This document shows positions 16,741-24,352 of a stretch of DNA of 64,000 bases, piece by piece. The stretch spans positions 1 to 64,000 of the forward strand of contig NZ_JBDPLH010000005.1 of the NCBI RefSeq assembly GCF_040187885.1. Reading direction: 5' to 3'. The position numbers and the translations under genes are program-made. The DNA comes from Roseateles_E cavernae. Its GTDB lineage: Bacteria > Pseudomonadota > Gammaproteobacteria > Burkholderiales > Burkholderiaceae_C. The number at the start of each line of letters is the position of its first letter. Position 1 is the first letter of the stretch. The notes beneath the pieces are model-generated. The model was not told where the DNA came from, ran no database searches, and saw only the letters and a list, made by a program, of their open reading frames with translations.

Positions 16741-16827
16741 ATGCGTTCCTGCTATCGCCAGACCTACAGCCCGGCTCCCGTGCTGCGTGTTCCTCGCTGG
16801 CTGCGCAGCCTCTGGGTCTGGTTGTGA
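16741..16827 (+). CDS. Candidate 28-residue cationic peptide, first ORF of the SOS transcript
   Basis: An ATG at 16741 follows an ideal GAGGGG site (16729-16734) by six bases and opens 28 codons to TGA. The product begins MRSCYRQTY and ends VPRWLRSLWVWL: five arginines, no acidic residue, and a Trp/Leu-rich amphipathic C-terminal half. It is the first open frame after the LexA-controlled promoter, and dinB follows 54 bases later in the same frame. It may be a leader peptide coupling translation to dinB, or a small membrane-active SOS peptide comparable in size and regulation to E. coli TisB or DinQ; no sequence relationship to them is claimed. It is too short for coding statistics to be decisive. 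Confidence 0.5.
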   Translation: MRSCYRQTYSPAPVLRVPRWLRSLWVWL

Positions 16828-16881
16828 GCCGCGCCTGCTGCTGACTTCGCGTTGTCAGCAGGGCCGCCTGACAATCGCCGC

Positions 16882-18111
16882 ATGGCCCGCCCACCGGATT
16901 CCGCTGCCCTCCCCGACCGCCTGATCGCGCATCTGGACATGGATGCCTTCTACGCTTCGGTGGAGCTGCTGCGCTATCCCGAGCTGAAGGGCCAGGCCGT
17001 CGTGATCGGAGGCCGCCGTGCCCATGAGCCCAAGACATTGGCCGACGGCACCCGCCGGTACGCCCGGCTGCGCGACTACACCGGCCGCGGCGTCGTCACC
17101 ACCTCGACCTATGCGGCACGCGATCTGGGTGTGTTCTCCGCGATGGGCCTGATGAAGGCGGCGCTGCGCGCGCCCGACGCCATCCTGCTGCCCACCGACT
17201 TCGACGCCTATCGCAAATACTCCCGGCTGTTCAAGGCGGCCGTGGCCGAGATCGCGCCGGTGATCGAGGATCGCGGCATCGACGAGATCTATATCGACCT
17301 CAGCGAGGTCGCCGGCGTCCGCGAGCCGGTCGGGCACGACCCGCTGGGCGGCGTGCGCGCGGTGGCGCGCGATATCAAGAACTCGGTGCAGCGGGCCACC
17401 GGCCTGAGCTGCTCGATCGGCATCACCCCCAACAAGCTGCTGTCCAAGATCGCCTCGGAGCTGGACAAGCCCGACGGGCTGACGATACTGCTGGCCAGCG
17501 AGATCCCGACCCGCATCTGGCCGCTGGCGGCGCGCAAGATCAATGGCATCGGCCCGAAGGCCGCCGCCAAGCTCGCCACCCTGGGCCTGGAGACCGTCGG
17601 CCAGATCGCCGCCGCCGATCCGGCGATGCTGATCAGCCAGTTCGGCACAAGCTACGGCAGCTGGCTGCACGAGGCCGCCCATGGCCGCGACCAGCGGCCG
17701 GTGGTGACTTATAGCGAACCGGTCTCGATCAGCCGCGAAACCACCTTCGAGCGCGATCTGCATGCGGTGCATGACCGCGCCGAGCTTTCCGCCATCTTCA
17801 GCCGGCTGTGCGAACAGCTGGCCGGCGATCTGGAACGCAAGGGCTACCAGGGCCGGACGGTAGGCATCAAGCTGCGCTTCGAGGGTTTTGTCACCGTGAC
17901 CCGCGACCTGACCCTGGATGCGCCGATCGCCGACTTCGCAGCGCTTCGTCATGCGGCCGGCAGCTGTCTGAAACGGGTCGATCTGAGCCGGCGGCTGCGG
18001 CTGCTGGGCGTTCGGATCGGCGGCTTGTCGCGGCCGGGCGACGCCCAGGCGGTACCCAAGCCGCTTCGGAAGGCCGCCGCGCCCCGGCTGGAAAGCCAGG
18101 ACTTGTTCTAA
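16882..18111 (+). CDS. dinB: DNA polymerase IV (Y-family, error-prone)
   Basis: Translesion polymerase of 409 residues. The catalytic carboxylates are in HLDMDAFYASVE and DRGIDEIYIDLS; the helix-hairpin-helix KINGIGPKAAAKL and the little-finger domain follow. It ends ESQDLF, a typical C-terminal beta-clamp-binding peptide. The ATG at 16882 fits the family start; an in-frame TTG at 16852 is possible, and neither has a good ribosome-binding site, so coupling to the upstream short ORF is plausible. Expression is under the LexA box at 16706-16725. The stop overlaps the convergent LysR gene by three bases. Confidence 0.95.
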   Translation: MARPPDSAALPDRLIAHLDMDAFYASVELLRYPELKGQAVVIGGRRAHEPKTLADGTRRYARLRDYTGRGVVTTSTYAARDLGVFSAMGLMKAALRAPDAILLPTDFDAYRKYSRLFKAAVAEIAPVIEDRGIDEIYIDLSEVAGVREPVGHDPLGGVRAVARDIKNSVQRATGLSCSIGITPNKLLSKIASELDKPDGLTILLASEIPTRIWPLAARKINGIGPKAAAKLATLGLETVGQIAAADPAMLISQFGTSYGSWLHEAAHGRDQRPVVTYSEPVSISRETTFERDLHAVHDRAELSAIFSRLCEQLAGDLERKGYQGRTVGIKLRFEGFVTVTRDLTLDAPIADFAALRHAAGSCLKRVDLSRRLRLLGVRIGGLSRPGDAQAVPKPLRKAAAPRLESQDLF

Positions 18112-19016
18112 GGCCGGCGTCGCAACAGCAGCTCGTACAAGGCCCGGGCCGCCGTGCTCAGCTCCCGGTCACGCCGCCGCACCAGAAACAGCTGCCGGTC
18201 CGCCAGCCCTCGCCAGCGCAGCTCACGGGTGGCCAGTTCCGGCTGGCTGAAATGAAACAGGCTGAAGGCCGGCACCACCGACAGGCCCAGCCCGGCGCGC
18301 ACCATGCCCATCACGGTGGCCAGCTGCTCGACCTCCATCAGGGTCTGCAGCTGCAAGGGATGGACGGCCGCGTCCAGCAGCTGGCGCACGCTGCTGTGGC
18401 GGGCCAGGTGGATGAAGGGAAAGGGCAGCAGATCGCGCGGCTTCAGGCTGGGCCGCGCCAGCAGCTCGTGGCCCTGCGGACAGACCAGGTGGAAGCGGTC
18501 GCTGGCGAACGGCTCGGCGCGCAGCTCGGGCGTGTCGGCCCGCACCGCGGCGATCGCGAAGTCGGCCTGGCCCTCGCGCACCCGCTGCAGACAGGGCTCG
18601 CTGAGCACATCGGCCACCTGCAGCGCGATGCCCGGGTGGGCGGCGCGGAACTCGCTGAGCAGGCCCGGCAACCAGCCCGCCGCCAGCGAGGGCAGCAAGG
18701 CCAGCGAGACCTGGCCGCGACGCAGCTGGGCATGGTCGCGCACCTCGGCCAGGGCCTGGCCCAGCTGGGCCAACAGCGGCGCGGCGCTGCGCTCGAAGAC
18801 CTGGCCCTCCACCGTCAGCGCGACATGGCGGGTGCTGCGCTCGAACAGGCGTGCGCCGACCGCCGCCTCCAGGCCCTGGATCAGCGCGCTGAAGGCCGGC
18901 TGCGACAGATGGCAGTGCACGGCGGCCTGGGTGAAGCTGCGCAGCCGCGCCAGCGCAACAAAAGCCTGCAGCTGGCGGCTGGAGATGCTGGCCGAGGAAG
19001 CGGGATCGTCATTCAT
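18108..19016 (-). CDS. LysR-family regulator, probably of the divergent atuA-type unit
   Basis: The 302-residue protein has the N-terminal winged helix (LQAFVALARLRSFTQAA, HLSQPAFSALIQGLE, LFERSTRHVALT) and a periplasmic-binding-protein-like effector domain. The ATG at 19016 fits the family start better than an in-frame GTG 39 bases upstream. It is divergent from the gene at 19087, and LysR regulators commonly control the neighbouring divergent operon, so it is the likely regulator of that unit. The 70-bp gap contains an imperfect CTGAATTTCAG palindrome (19018-19028), a candidate LysR site. The inducer is unknown. Confidence 0.88.
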   Translation of the reverse strand: MNDDPASSASISSRQLQAFVALARLRSFTQAAVHCHLSQPAFSALIQGLEAAVGARLFERSTRHVALTVEGQVFERSAAPLLAQLGQALAEVRDHAQLRRGQVSLALLPSLAAGWLPGLLSEFRAAHPGIALQVADVLSEPCLQRVREGQADFAIAAVRADTPELRAEPFASDRFHLVCPQGHELLARPSLKPRDLLPFPFIHLARHSSVRQLLDAAVHPLQLQTLMEVEQLATVMGMVRAGLGLSVVPAFSLFHFSQPELATRELRWRGLADRQLFLVRRRDRELSTAARALYELLLRRRP

Positions 19017-19086
19017 CTGAATTTCAGAATAACCGATCTGAACAATCGAATTCACAGCTCAGACGTCCGAGCCTAGAGTCGATGCC

Positions 19087-20439
19087 ATGGATGCGATAAG
19101 ACCTGCTGTGTTGCGTGTCGCCTCGGCCGCCGGCTTTTCCGGCGACCGCAGCGATGCCGCCCTGCCTCTGGTGCGCGAGCTGCAAGCCTGCGGCGGGCCG
19201 GCCGTGCTGATCTTCGAGACCCTGGCCGAGCGCACGCTGGCGCTGGCCCAGCTGGCGCGGCGCGCCGACCCCGAGGGCGGCTACGAGCCGCTGCTCGACG
19301 AGCTGCTGCGCCCGGTGCTGGCCGACTGCCTGGCCAGCGGCATCGCCATCGTCAGCAATTTCGGCGCCGCCAATCCGCGCGGCGCGGCGCGGCGCATCCG
19401 CACGCTGGCCGCCGAGCTGGGCCTGGCGCCGCCGCGCATCGCCATCGTGCTCGGTGATGACCTGAGCGGCCCGGCCCAGCGCGCCCTGCTCGAGAAGGCG
19501 CTGGGCGAGGCCGACAGCTCGGCCTGGGTCTCGGCCAATGCCTACCAGGGCGCGGCACCGATCGCCGAGGCGCTGCGGGCCGGCGCGCAGATCGTCGTCT
19601 GCGGCCGGGTCGCCGACCCGGCGCTGGTGCTGGGCCCGGCGATGGCCCACTTCGGCTGGGCAGCGGATGACTGGGACCGGCTGGCGCGCGGCACGATGGC
19701 CGGCCATCTGCTGGAATGCGGCGCCCAGGTCAGCGGCGGCTACTACGCCGACCCCGGCTACAAGGACGTGCCAGGTCTTGCCCGGCTGGGCTACCCGATT
19801 GCCGAGATCGATGCCGACGGCGGCTGCGTCATCACCAAGCCGCCCGGCAGCGGCGGCCGCATCGACCGCCACACCGTCACCGAACAACTGCTTTACGAGC
19901 TGCACGACCCGGCCGCCTACCTGACCCCCGATGTGATTGCCGATGTCAGCGCGGCCGAGCTGCACGAGGAGGGCCCGGACCGCGTGCGCCTGTCCGGCGT
20001 GCGCGGCCATCCGCGACCGGACACTCTCAAGGTCAATGTCTGCCAGCCCAGCGGCTGGCTGGCCGAGGGCGAGATTTCCTATGCCGGGCCGCGCGCCGAG
20101 GGCCGCGCACGGCTGGCGGCCCAGGTGCTGCGCGAGCGCCTGCCCGAGCTGGCCCTGCGCGTCGATCTGATCGGCGTGGCCGGCCTGCTGGGCGATGACG
20201 CCGGCCGGTGGCTTGCCGCACAGCCGGCGGGTGCGGCACGCGATGTGCGCCTGCGCATCGCGGCCCAGCATGCCGACAAGGCCTCGGCCGAGCGCCTGTG
20301 CCGCGAGCTCAATGCCCTCTACACCTGCGGCCCGGCCGGCGGCGGCGGCGTGCGCACCGCGCTGCGCCAGCGCCTCGCGCTGGCCTCCTGCCTGCTGCCG
20401 CGCGAGGCCGCGCCGGCCTGGTTTGAATTCCTGCAATGA
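19087..20439 (+). CDS. AtuA-family (DUF1446) protein
   Basis: A 450-residue protein of the DUF1446 family, whose namesake AtuA belongs to acyclic terpene (citronellol/geraniol) catabolism in Pseudomonas. Recognisable blocks are an N-terminal ASAAGFSGDRSDA, SNFGAANPRGAARRI, VVCGRVADPALVLGP and the glycine-rich ITKPPGSGGRID. The reaction is not established. In many genomes it is fused to, or followed by, a small ferredoxin-fold domain; here that part is a separate downstream gene. The carboxylase and ligase genes of the terpene route are absent, so the substrate here may differ. Confidence 0.85.
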   Translation: MDAIRPAVLRVASAAGFSGDRSDAALPLVRELQACGGPAVLIFETLAERTLALAQLARRADPEGGYEPLLDELLRPVLADCLASGIAIVSNFGAANPRGAARRIRTLAAELGLAPPRIAIVLGDDLSGPAQRALLEKALGEADSSAWVSANAYQGAAPIAEALRAGAQIVVCGRVADPALVLGPAMAHFGWAADDWDRLARGTMAGHLLECGAQVSGGYYADPGYKDVPGLARLGYPIAEIDADGGCVITKPPGSGGRIDRHTVTEQLLYELHDPAAYLTPDVIADVSAAELHEEGPDRVRLSGVRGHPRPDTLKVNVCQPSGWLAEGEISYAGPRAEGRARLAAQVLRERLPELALRVDLIGVAGLLGDDAGRWLAAQPAGAARDVRLRIAAQHADKASAERLCRELNALYTCGPAGGGGVRTALRQRLALASCLLPREAAPAWFEFLQ

Positions 20440-20447
20440 GGGCAGCG

Positions 20448-20810
20448 ATGAGCCATGAACTGAAAGTCCCGCTCTACCGCCTGGCCCACAGCCGCAGTGG
20501 CGACAAGGGCAACCGCAGCAATATCAGCGTGACCGCCTGGCATGCCGCACTGTGGCCGCTGCTGGTCGAGCAGCTGACGCCCGAAGCGGTGGCCGCGCAT
20601 TTCGCGCACCGCCGCCCGCAGGGCGTGCAGCGCTATCTGCTGCCCCGGCTCTGGGCCATGAATCTGGTGCTCGACGAGGTGCTGGACGGCGGCGTCAACG
20701 GCGCGCTCAACCTCGATGCCCATGGCAAGGCGCTGAGCTACTGGTTGCTGGACATGGAGCTGGCCGTGCCACCGGCCCTGCAGCCGCTGCTGCTGCCCGA
20801 GCCGATGTGA
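20448..20810 (+). CDS. AtuA-associated ferredoxin-fold small protein
   Basis: About 120 residues beginning MSHELKVPLYRLAHSRSGDKGNRSN. The SGDKGN motif near the N-terminus and the N-I-V type beta-strand that follows mark the domain found at the C-terminus of long AtuA proteins or as a separate partner. The ATG at 20448 has a TGAGGG site five bases before it; an alternative ATG at 20436 overlaps the upstream stop by four bases. Either way it is coupled to the DUF1446 gene and the two products probably form one enzyme. Catalytic role unknown. Confidence 0.8.
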   Translation: MSHELKVPLYRLAHSRSGDKGNRSNISVTAWHAALWPLLVEQLTPEAVAAHFAHRRPQGVQRYLLPRLWAMNLVLDEVLDGGVNGALNLDAHGKALSYWLLDMELAVPPALQPLLLPEPM

Positions 20811-20836
20811 AGAATTTCAACAAGGAGACAAGCGAG

Positions 20837-21805
20837 ATGACGATCATGACTTTCAAGCGCCTGGCCCTGCTGCTGGCCGCGCTGTCGCTGAGCCCGGCGG
20901 CGCTGGCCCAGGCCTACCCGGCCAAGCCGCTGACCTTTGTCGTGCCCTTTGCGGCCGGCAGCGCCACCGACCAGCTGGCCCGCGCGCTGGGCCAGAGCCT
21001 GGGCGAGCAGAGCAGGCAGACGGTGGTGGTCGACAACAAGGCCGGTGCCAGCGGCATGCTGGCGGCGCAGGCGGTGGCGCGCGCCCCGGCCGACGGCTAC
21101 ACGGTGCTGATCACGACCAACACCACCCACGCGGCCAACGAGCATCTGTACAAGAAGCTGGGCTATGACCCGGTCAAGGACTTCACGCCGATCACCGCAC
21201 TGGGCAAGGGTGGCCAGGTGCTGGTCGTCAACCTCGCCTCGCCCTACAAGAGCGTGGCCGAGCTGCTGGCCCAGGCCCGCAAGACACCGGGCAAGCTCAG
21301 TTTCGGCAGCGGCAGCTCGTCGAGCCGGGTGGCTGGCGAGATGCTGCAGCAGCTGGCCGGCGTGCAGCTGCTGCATGTGCCCTACAAGAGCAATCCGCAG
21401 GCCGTCACCGACCTGCTGGGCGGCCAGATCGATCTGATGATCACCGACACCGCCACCGGCCTGCCGCAGATCCGCGGCGGCAAGCTGCGCGGCCTGGCCG
21501 TCTCGATCAACAAGCGCATGGCCCTGCTGCCCGAGCTGCCCACCATCGCCGAGGCCGGTGTGCCGGGCTATGACATGGGCTACTGGTTCGCCGCCTACAC
21601 GCCCGCCGGCACGCCGCCGGTCGTGGTGCAGCGCCTGCAGGAGCTGCTGGCCAAGGCGGTGCAGAGCCCGGCCGCCAAGAGCTTCTTCGAGAGCAGCGGC
21701 GCCGAGCCCTACACCACCACGCCCGAGGGCCTGGCCCAGTTCCAGCGCGAGGAGGCCCTCAAATGGGGCCGCATCATCAAGGCGGCGGGGATCGAGGCCG
21801 AGTAG
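20837..21805 (+). CDS. Bug/TctC-family periplasmic solute-binding protein
   Basis: The 322-residue protein has a signal peptide (MTFKRLALLLAALSLSPAALA) and the Bug-family pattern YPAKPLTFVVPFAAG, NKAGASGMLAAQAVARAPADGYT and VPYKSNPQAVTDLLGGQID. These receptors deliver carboxylates to tripartite tricarboxylate transporters (TctAB), but Burkholderiales encode far more receptors than permeases and none lies here. An AAGGAG site precedes the ATG. As third gene of the atuA-type unit it probably captures the substrate that the unit metabolises. The 3' end overlaps the convergent gene by 29 bases. Confidence 0.92.
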   Translation: MTIMTFKRLALLLAALSLSPAALAQAYPAKPLTFVVPFAAGSATDQLARALGQSLGEQSRQTVVVDNKAGASGMLAAQAVARAPADGYTVLITTNTTHAANEHLYKKLGYDPVKDFTPITALGKGGQVLVVNLASPYKSVAELLAQARKTPGKLSFGSGSSSSRVAGEMLQQLAGVQLLHVPYKSNPQAVTDLLGGQIDLMITDTATGLPQIRGGKLRGLAVSINKRMALLPELPTIAEAGVPGYDMGYWFAAYTPAGTPPVVVQRLQELLAKAVQSPAAKSFFESSGAEPYTTTPEGLAQFQREEALKWGRIIKAAGIEAE

Positions 21806-22187
21806 GCAGGGACCACATCCAGGCCGCCACCGCCGCGCAGCAGGCCCCGGGCACCCAGCACCAGGCCAGCGGCAGCACATAGGCGGCCCAGAGCGAGCTC
21901 AGCGCCATCATCCCGGTGGCGAACTGCTTGGCCCGCAAAGGGATGGCGCGGGTGGCCCGCCAGTCGCGCACGACAGGGCCCAGGCGTGGATGGTTCAGCA
22001 GCCAGTCCTCGCAGCGCCGGCTGCCGCGCGAAAAGCAGAAGGCCGCCAGCAGCACGAAGGGCGTGGTCGGCAGCAGCGGCAGAAAGATGCCGACGATGCC
22101 CAGCAGCAGGCACACGCCGCCGGCCAGCAGCCACAGGGCGCGCAGCCAGGTGGGGCGTCGGGACAGGGCCAGCTCGGTCGAGGTCAT
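21777..22187 (-). CDS. YbaN/DUF454 small inner-membrane protein
   Basis: A 136-residue membrane protein with three to four hydrophobic segments. The DUF454 signature is clear: GIVGIFLPLLPTTPFVLLA followed by CFSRGS and HPRLGPVVRDW. YbaN of E. coli is the type example; function is unknown. Its 3' end overlaps that of the solute-binding-protein gene by 29 bases on the other strand, and it is divergent from the LysR gene at 22222 across 34 bases. Confidence 0.9.
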   Translation of the reverse strand: MTSTELALSRRPTWLRALWLLAGGVCLLLGIVGIFLPLLPTTPFVLLAAFCFSRGSRRCEDWLLNHPRLGPVVRDWRATRAIPLRAKQFATGMMALSSLWAAYVLPLAWCWVPGACCAAVAAWMWSLPTRPRSPPP

Positions 22188-22221
22188 CTGCCAAATCTTC
22201 GCACAGGGCTACAGTGCAGCC

Positions 22222-23121
22222 ATGAACGAGCCCGCCGACCTGCGCTACCCCTCCATCGACGCCCTGCGCGCCTTCGAGGCCGCTGCCAGGCTGGGCAGCC
22301 TGGAGCGGGCCGCCGAGGCCTTGTGCATCAGCGCCAGCGCGGTGTCCAAGCGCCTGACCGCGCTGGAAGAGCTGCTGGGCACGCCGCTGCTGATGCGCGC
22401 CGGCAAGCAGCTCAGCCCCAGCCCCGCCGGCAAGGAATATCTGCAGCAGGTGCGCGGCGTGCTGGCCGCGCTGGCCGCCATGCCCTTGCACCAGCGCGCC
22501 GCGCAGCGCCAGCAGCGTCTGCGCATCACCGTGCCGCCGACCTTCGCGCGCCAGATCCTGGTGCCCGCCCTGCCCGGCTTCAGCGCCGCCCATCCCGAGC
22601 TGGAGCTCGAGCTGGTACTGAGCATCCCGTTTCTGGAGGAGACGGCGCCCGAGGCCGATGTCGAGATCCGCAATGCCGAGCTGAGCGAGGGTCAGGTCTT
22701 GCTGATGGACAGCGTCACGCCGATGGCCGCCCCCACCTTGCTGGCAGGCCTGCCGGCACTGGCCCGGCCGGCCGACCTGGCGGCCGCGCCGCTGCTGCGC
22801 ACGCCGCTCCAGCCCTGGGCGCCCTGGCTGCGCGCGGCCGGTCTGGACTGGCCCGAGCCGAGCCAGGGCACACGCTTTGTCGACCTGGGCCTGACCCTGG
22901 AGGCCGCCGTCTGCGGCCAGGGCGTGGCACTGGCCCGGCCCAGCCTGGCCCTGCCCTATCTGCGCAGCGGCGCGCTGGTGCGCCTGTTCCCGCTGAGCGT
23001 GCCGGCCGACAAGCCCTACGGCCTGCTGCAGCACAGCGACAGCGCGGCCGCCGAGGCCTTTGCCGCCTGGCTGCATGCGCACTGCCGGCGGTTGGCGGAA
23101 GAAATTTCCGTGCTGGCCTGA
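22222..23121 (+). CDS. LysR-family regulator (GcvA-like)
   Basis: A 299-residue regulator with the winged helix at residues about 12-70 (IDALRAFEAAARLGSLERAAEAL, ASAVSKRLTALEELLG) and effector domain after it. The start at 22222 is the first that gives the family N-terminus. It is followed after 67 bases, in the same direction, by an alpha-hydroxy-acid oxidase gene that has its own ribosome-binding site, so it may regulate that gene. No effector can be named. Confidence 0.88.
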   Translation: MNEPADLRYPSIDALRAFEAAARLGSLERAAEALCISASAVSKRLTALEELLGTPLLMRAGKQLSPSPAGKEYLQQVRGVLAALAAMPLHQRAAQRQQRLRITVPPTFARQILVPALPGFSAAHPELELELVLSIPFLEETAPEADVEIRNAELSEGQVLLMDSVTPMAAPTLLAGLPALARPADLAAAPLLRTPLQPWAPWLRAAGLDWPEPSQGTRFVDLGLTLEAAVCGQGVALARPSLALPYLRSGALVRLFPLSVPADKPYGLLQHSDSAAAEAFAAWLHAHCRRLAEEISVLA

Positions 23122-23188
23122 ACAAGATTCCGCGGCCGCCAGGGTCGGCTGGTCTAGCATGCGGCAAGCAAACAAGGAGACGCTGCCC

Positions 23189-24343
23189 ATGCCCGTGATC
23201 ACCTGCATCGAAGACCTGCGCGTGCTGGCCCAAAAGCGGGTGCCACGCATGTTCTACGACTACGCCGATTCGGGCAGCTGGACCGAGAGCACCTACCGCG
23301 CCAACAGCGCCGACTTCCAGGCCATCAAGCTGCGTCAGCGCGTCGCGGTGAACATGGAGAACCGCAGCTGCGCCACCACCATGGTGGGCCAGGCGGTCAA
23401 GATGCCGGTGGCTATCGCGCCGGTGGGCCTGACCGGCATGCAGCATGCGGATGGCGAGATCCTGGCGGCGCGGGCGGCCGAGAAGTTCGGCATCCCCTTC
23501 ACCTTGTCGACGATGAGCATCTGCTCGATCGAGGACATCGCCGAGCACAGCAGCGCGCCCTTCTGGTTCCAGCTCTACATGATGCGCGACCGCGAGGCGA
23601 TGGCCCGCATGATAGAGCGCGCCCGCGCCGCGCGCTGCAGCGCCCTGGTGCTGACGCTGGACCTGCAGGTGATCGGCCAGCGCCACAAGGACCTGAAGAA
23701 CGGCCTGACCGCACCGCCCAGGCCCACCTTGCGCAATCTGATCAATCTGGCGGGCAAGCCGCGCTGGTGCCTGGGCATGGCCGGGACGCGCCGCCACACC
23801 TTCCGCAACCTGGTCGGCCATGTGAAGGGCGTCAGCGATATGCGTTCGCTGGCGGCCTGGACCAATGAGCAGTTCGACCCGCGCCTGTCCTGGGCCGATG
23901 TGGCCTGGGTCAAGGAGCGCTGGGGCGGCAAGCTGATCCTGAAGGGCATCATGGACGTGGAGGACGCCGAGCTGGCCGTGGCCAGCGGGGCGGACGCCAT
24001 CGTCGTCAGCAACCATGGCGGCCGCCAGCTCGACGGCGCGCCCTCCAGCATCCAGGCGCTGCCGGCCATCGTCGCGGCCGTAGGCTCGCGCATCGAGGTC
24101 TGGATGGACGGCGGCATACGCGGCGGCCAGGACGTGCTGAAGGCCTGGGCCCTGGGGGCGCGCGGCACGATGATTGGCCGCGCGATGGTGTATGGCCTGG
24201 GCGCCATGGGCGAGGCCGGCGTCACCCGCGCGCTGGAGATCCTGTACAAGGAGCTGGATGTCACGATGGCCTTCTGCGGCCATACGCAGTTGAGGAATGT
24301 GGGCCAAGACATCCTGCTGCCCGGCACTTTTCCCCAAGCCTAG
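23189..24343 (+). CDS. FMN-dependent alpha-hydroxy-acid oxidase/dehydrogenase (LldD family)
   Basis: A 384-residue TIM-barrel flavoenzyme that oxidises L-2-hydroxy acids such as L-lactate, glycolate or mandelate. It shows FYDYADSGS, PVAIAPVGLTGMQHADGE, the QLYMM strand, LILKGIM with the flavin-binding lysine, and the catalytic histidine (H276) in SNHGGRQLD, followed by the DGGIRGGQDVLKA phosphate loop. An AGGAGA site lies nine bases before the ATG. The family resembles L-lactate dehydrogenase LldD, but the substrate cannot be fixed from sequence. The SLC13-like permease gene follows nine bases later and may import the substrate. Confidence 0.88.
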   Translation: MPVITCIEDLRVLAQKRVPRMFYDYADSGSWTESTYRANSADFQAIKLRQRVAVNMENRSCATTMVGQAVKMPVAIAPVGLTGMQHADGEILAARAAEKFGIPFTLSTMSICSIEDIAEHSSAPFWFQLYMMRDREAMARMIERARAARCSALVLTLDLQVIGQRHKDLKNGLTAPPRPTLRNLINLAGKPRWCLGMAGTRRHTFRNLVGHVKGVSDMRSLAAWTNEQFDPRLSWADVAWVKERWGGKLILKGIMDVEDAELAVASGADAIVVSNHGGRQLDGAPSSIQALPAIVAAVGSRIEVWMDGGIRGGQDVLKAWALGARGTMIGRAMVYGLGAMGEAGVTRALEILYKELDVTMAFCGHTQLRNVGQDILLPGTFPQA

Positions 24344-24352
24344 AATCGCCGG

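Noticed and set aside
16741..18111. dinB with an N-terminal extension interrupted by an in-frame TGA (the short ORF and dinB share a frame)
   Set aside because: Y-family polymerases start at the position of the 16882 ATG and need no extension; the shared frame has a one-in-three chance of occurring. A sequencing check of the TGA would settle it.
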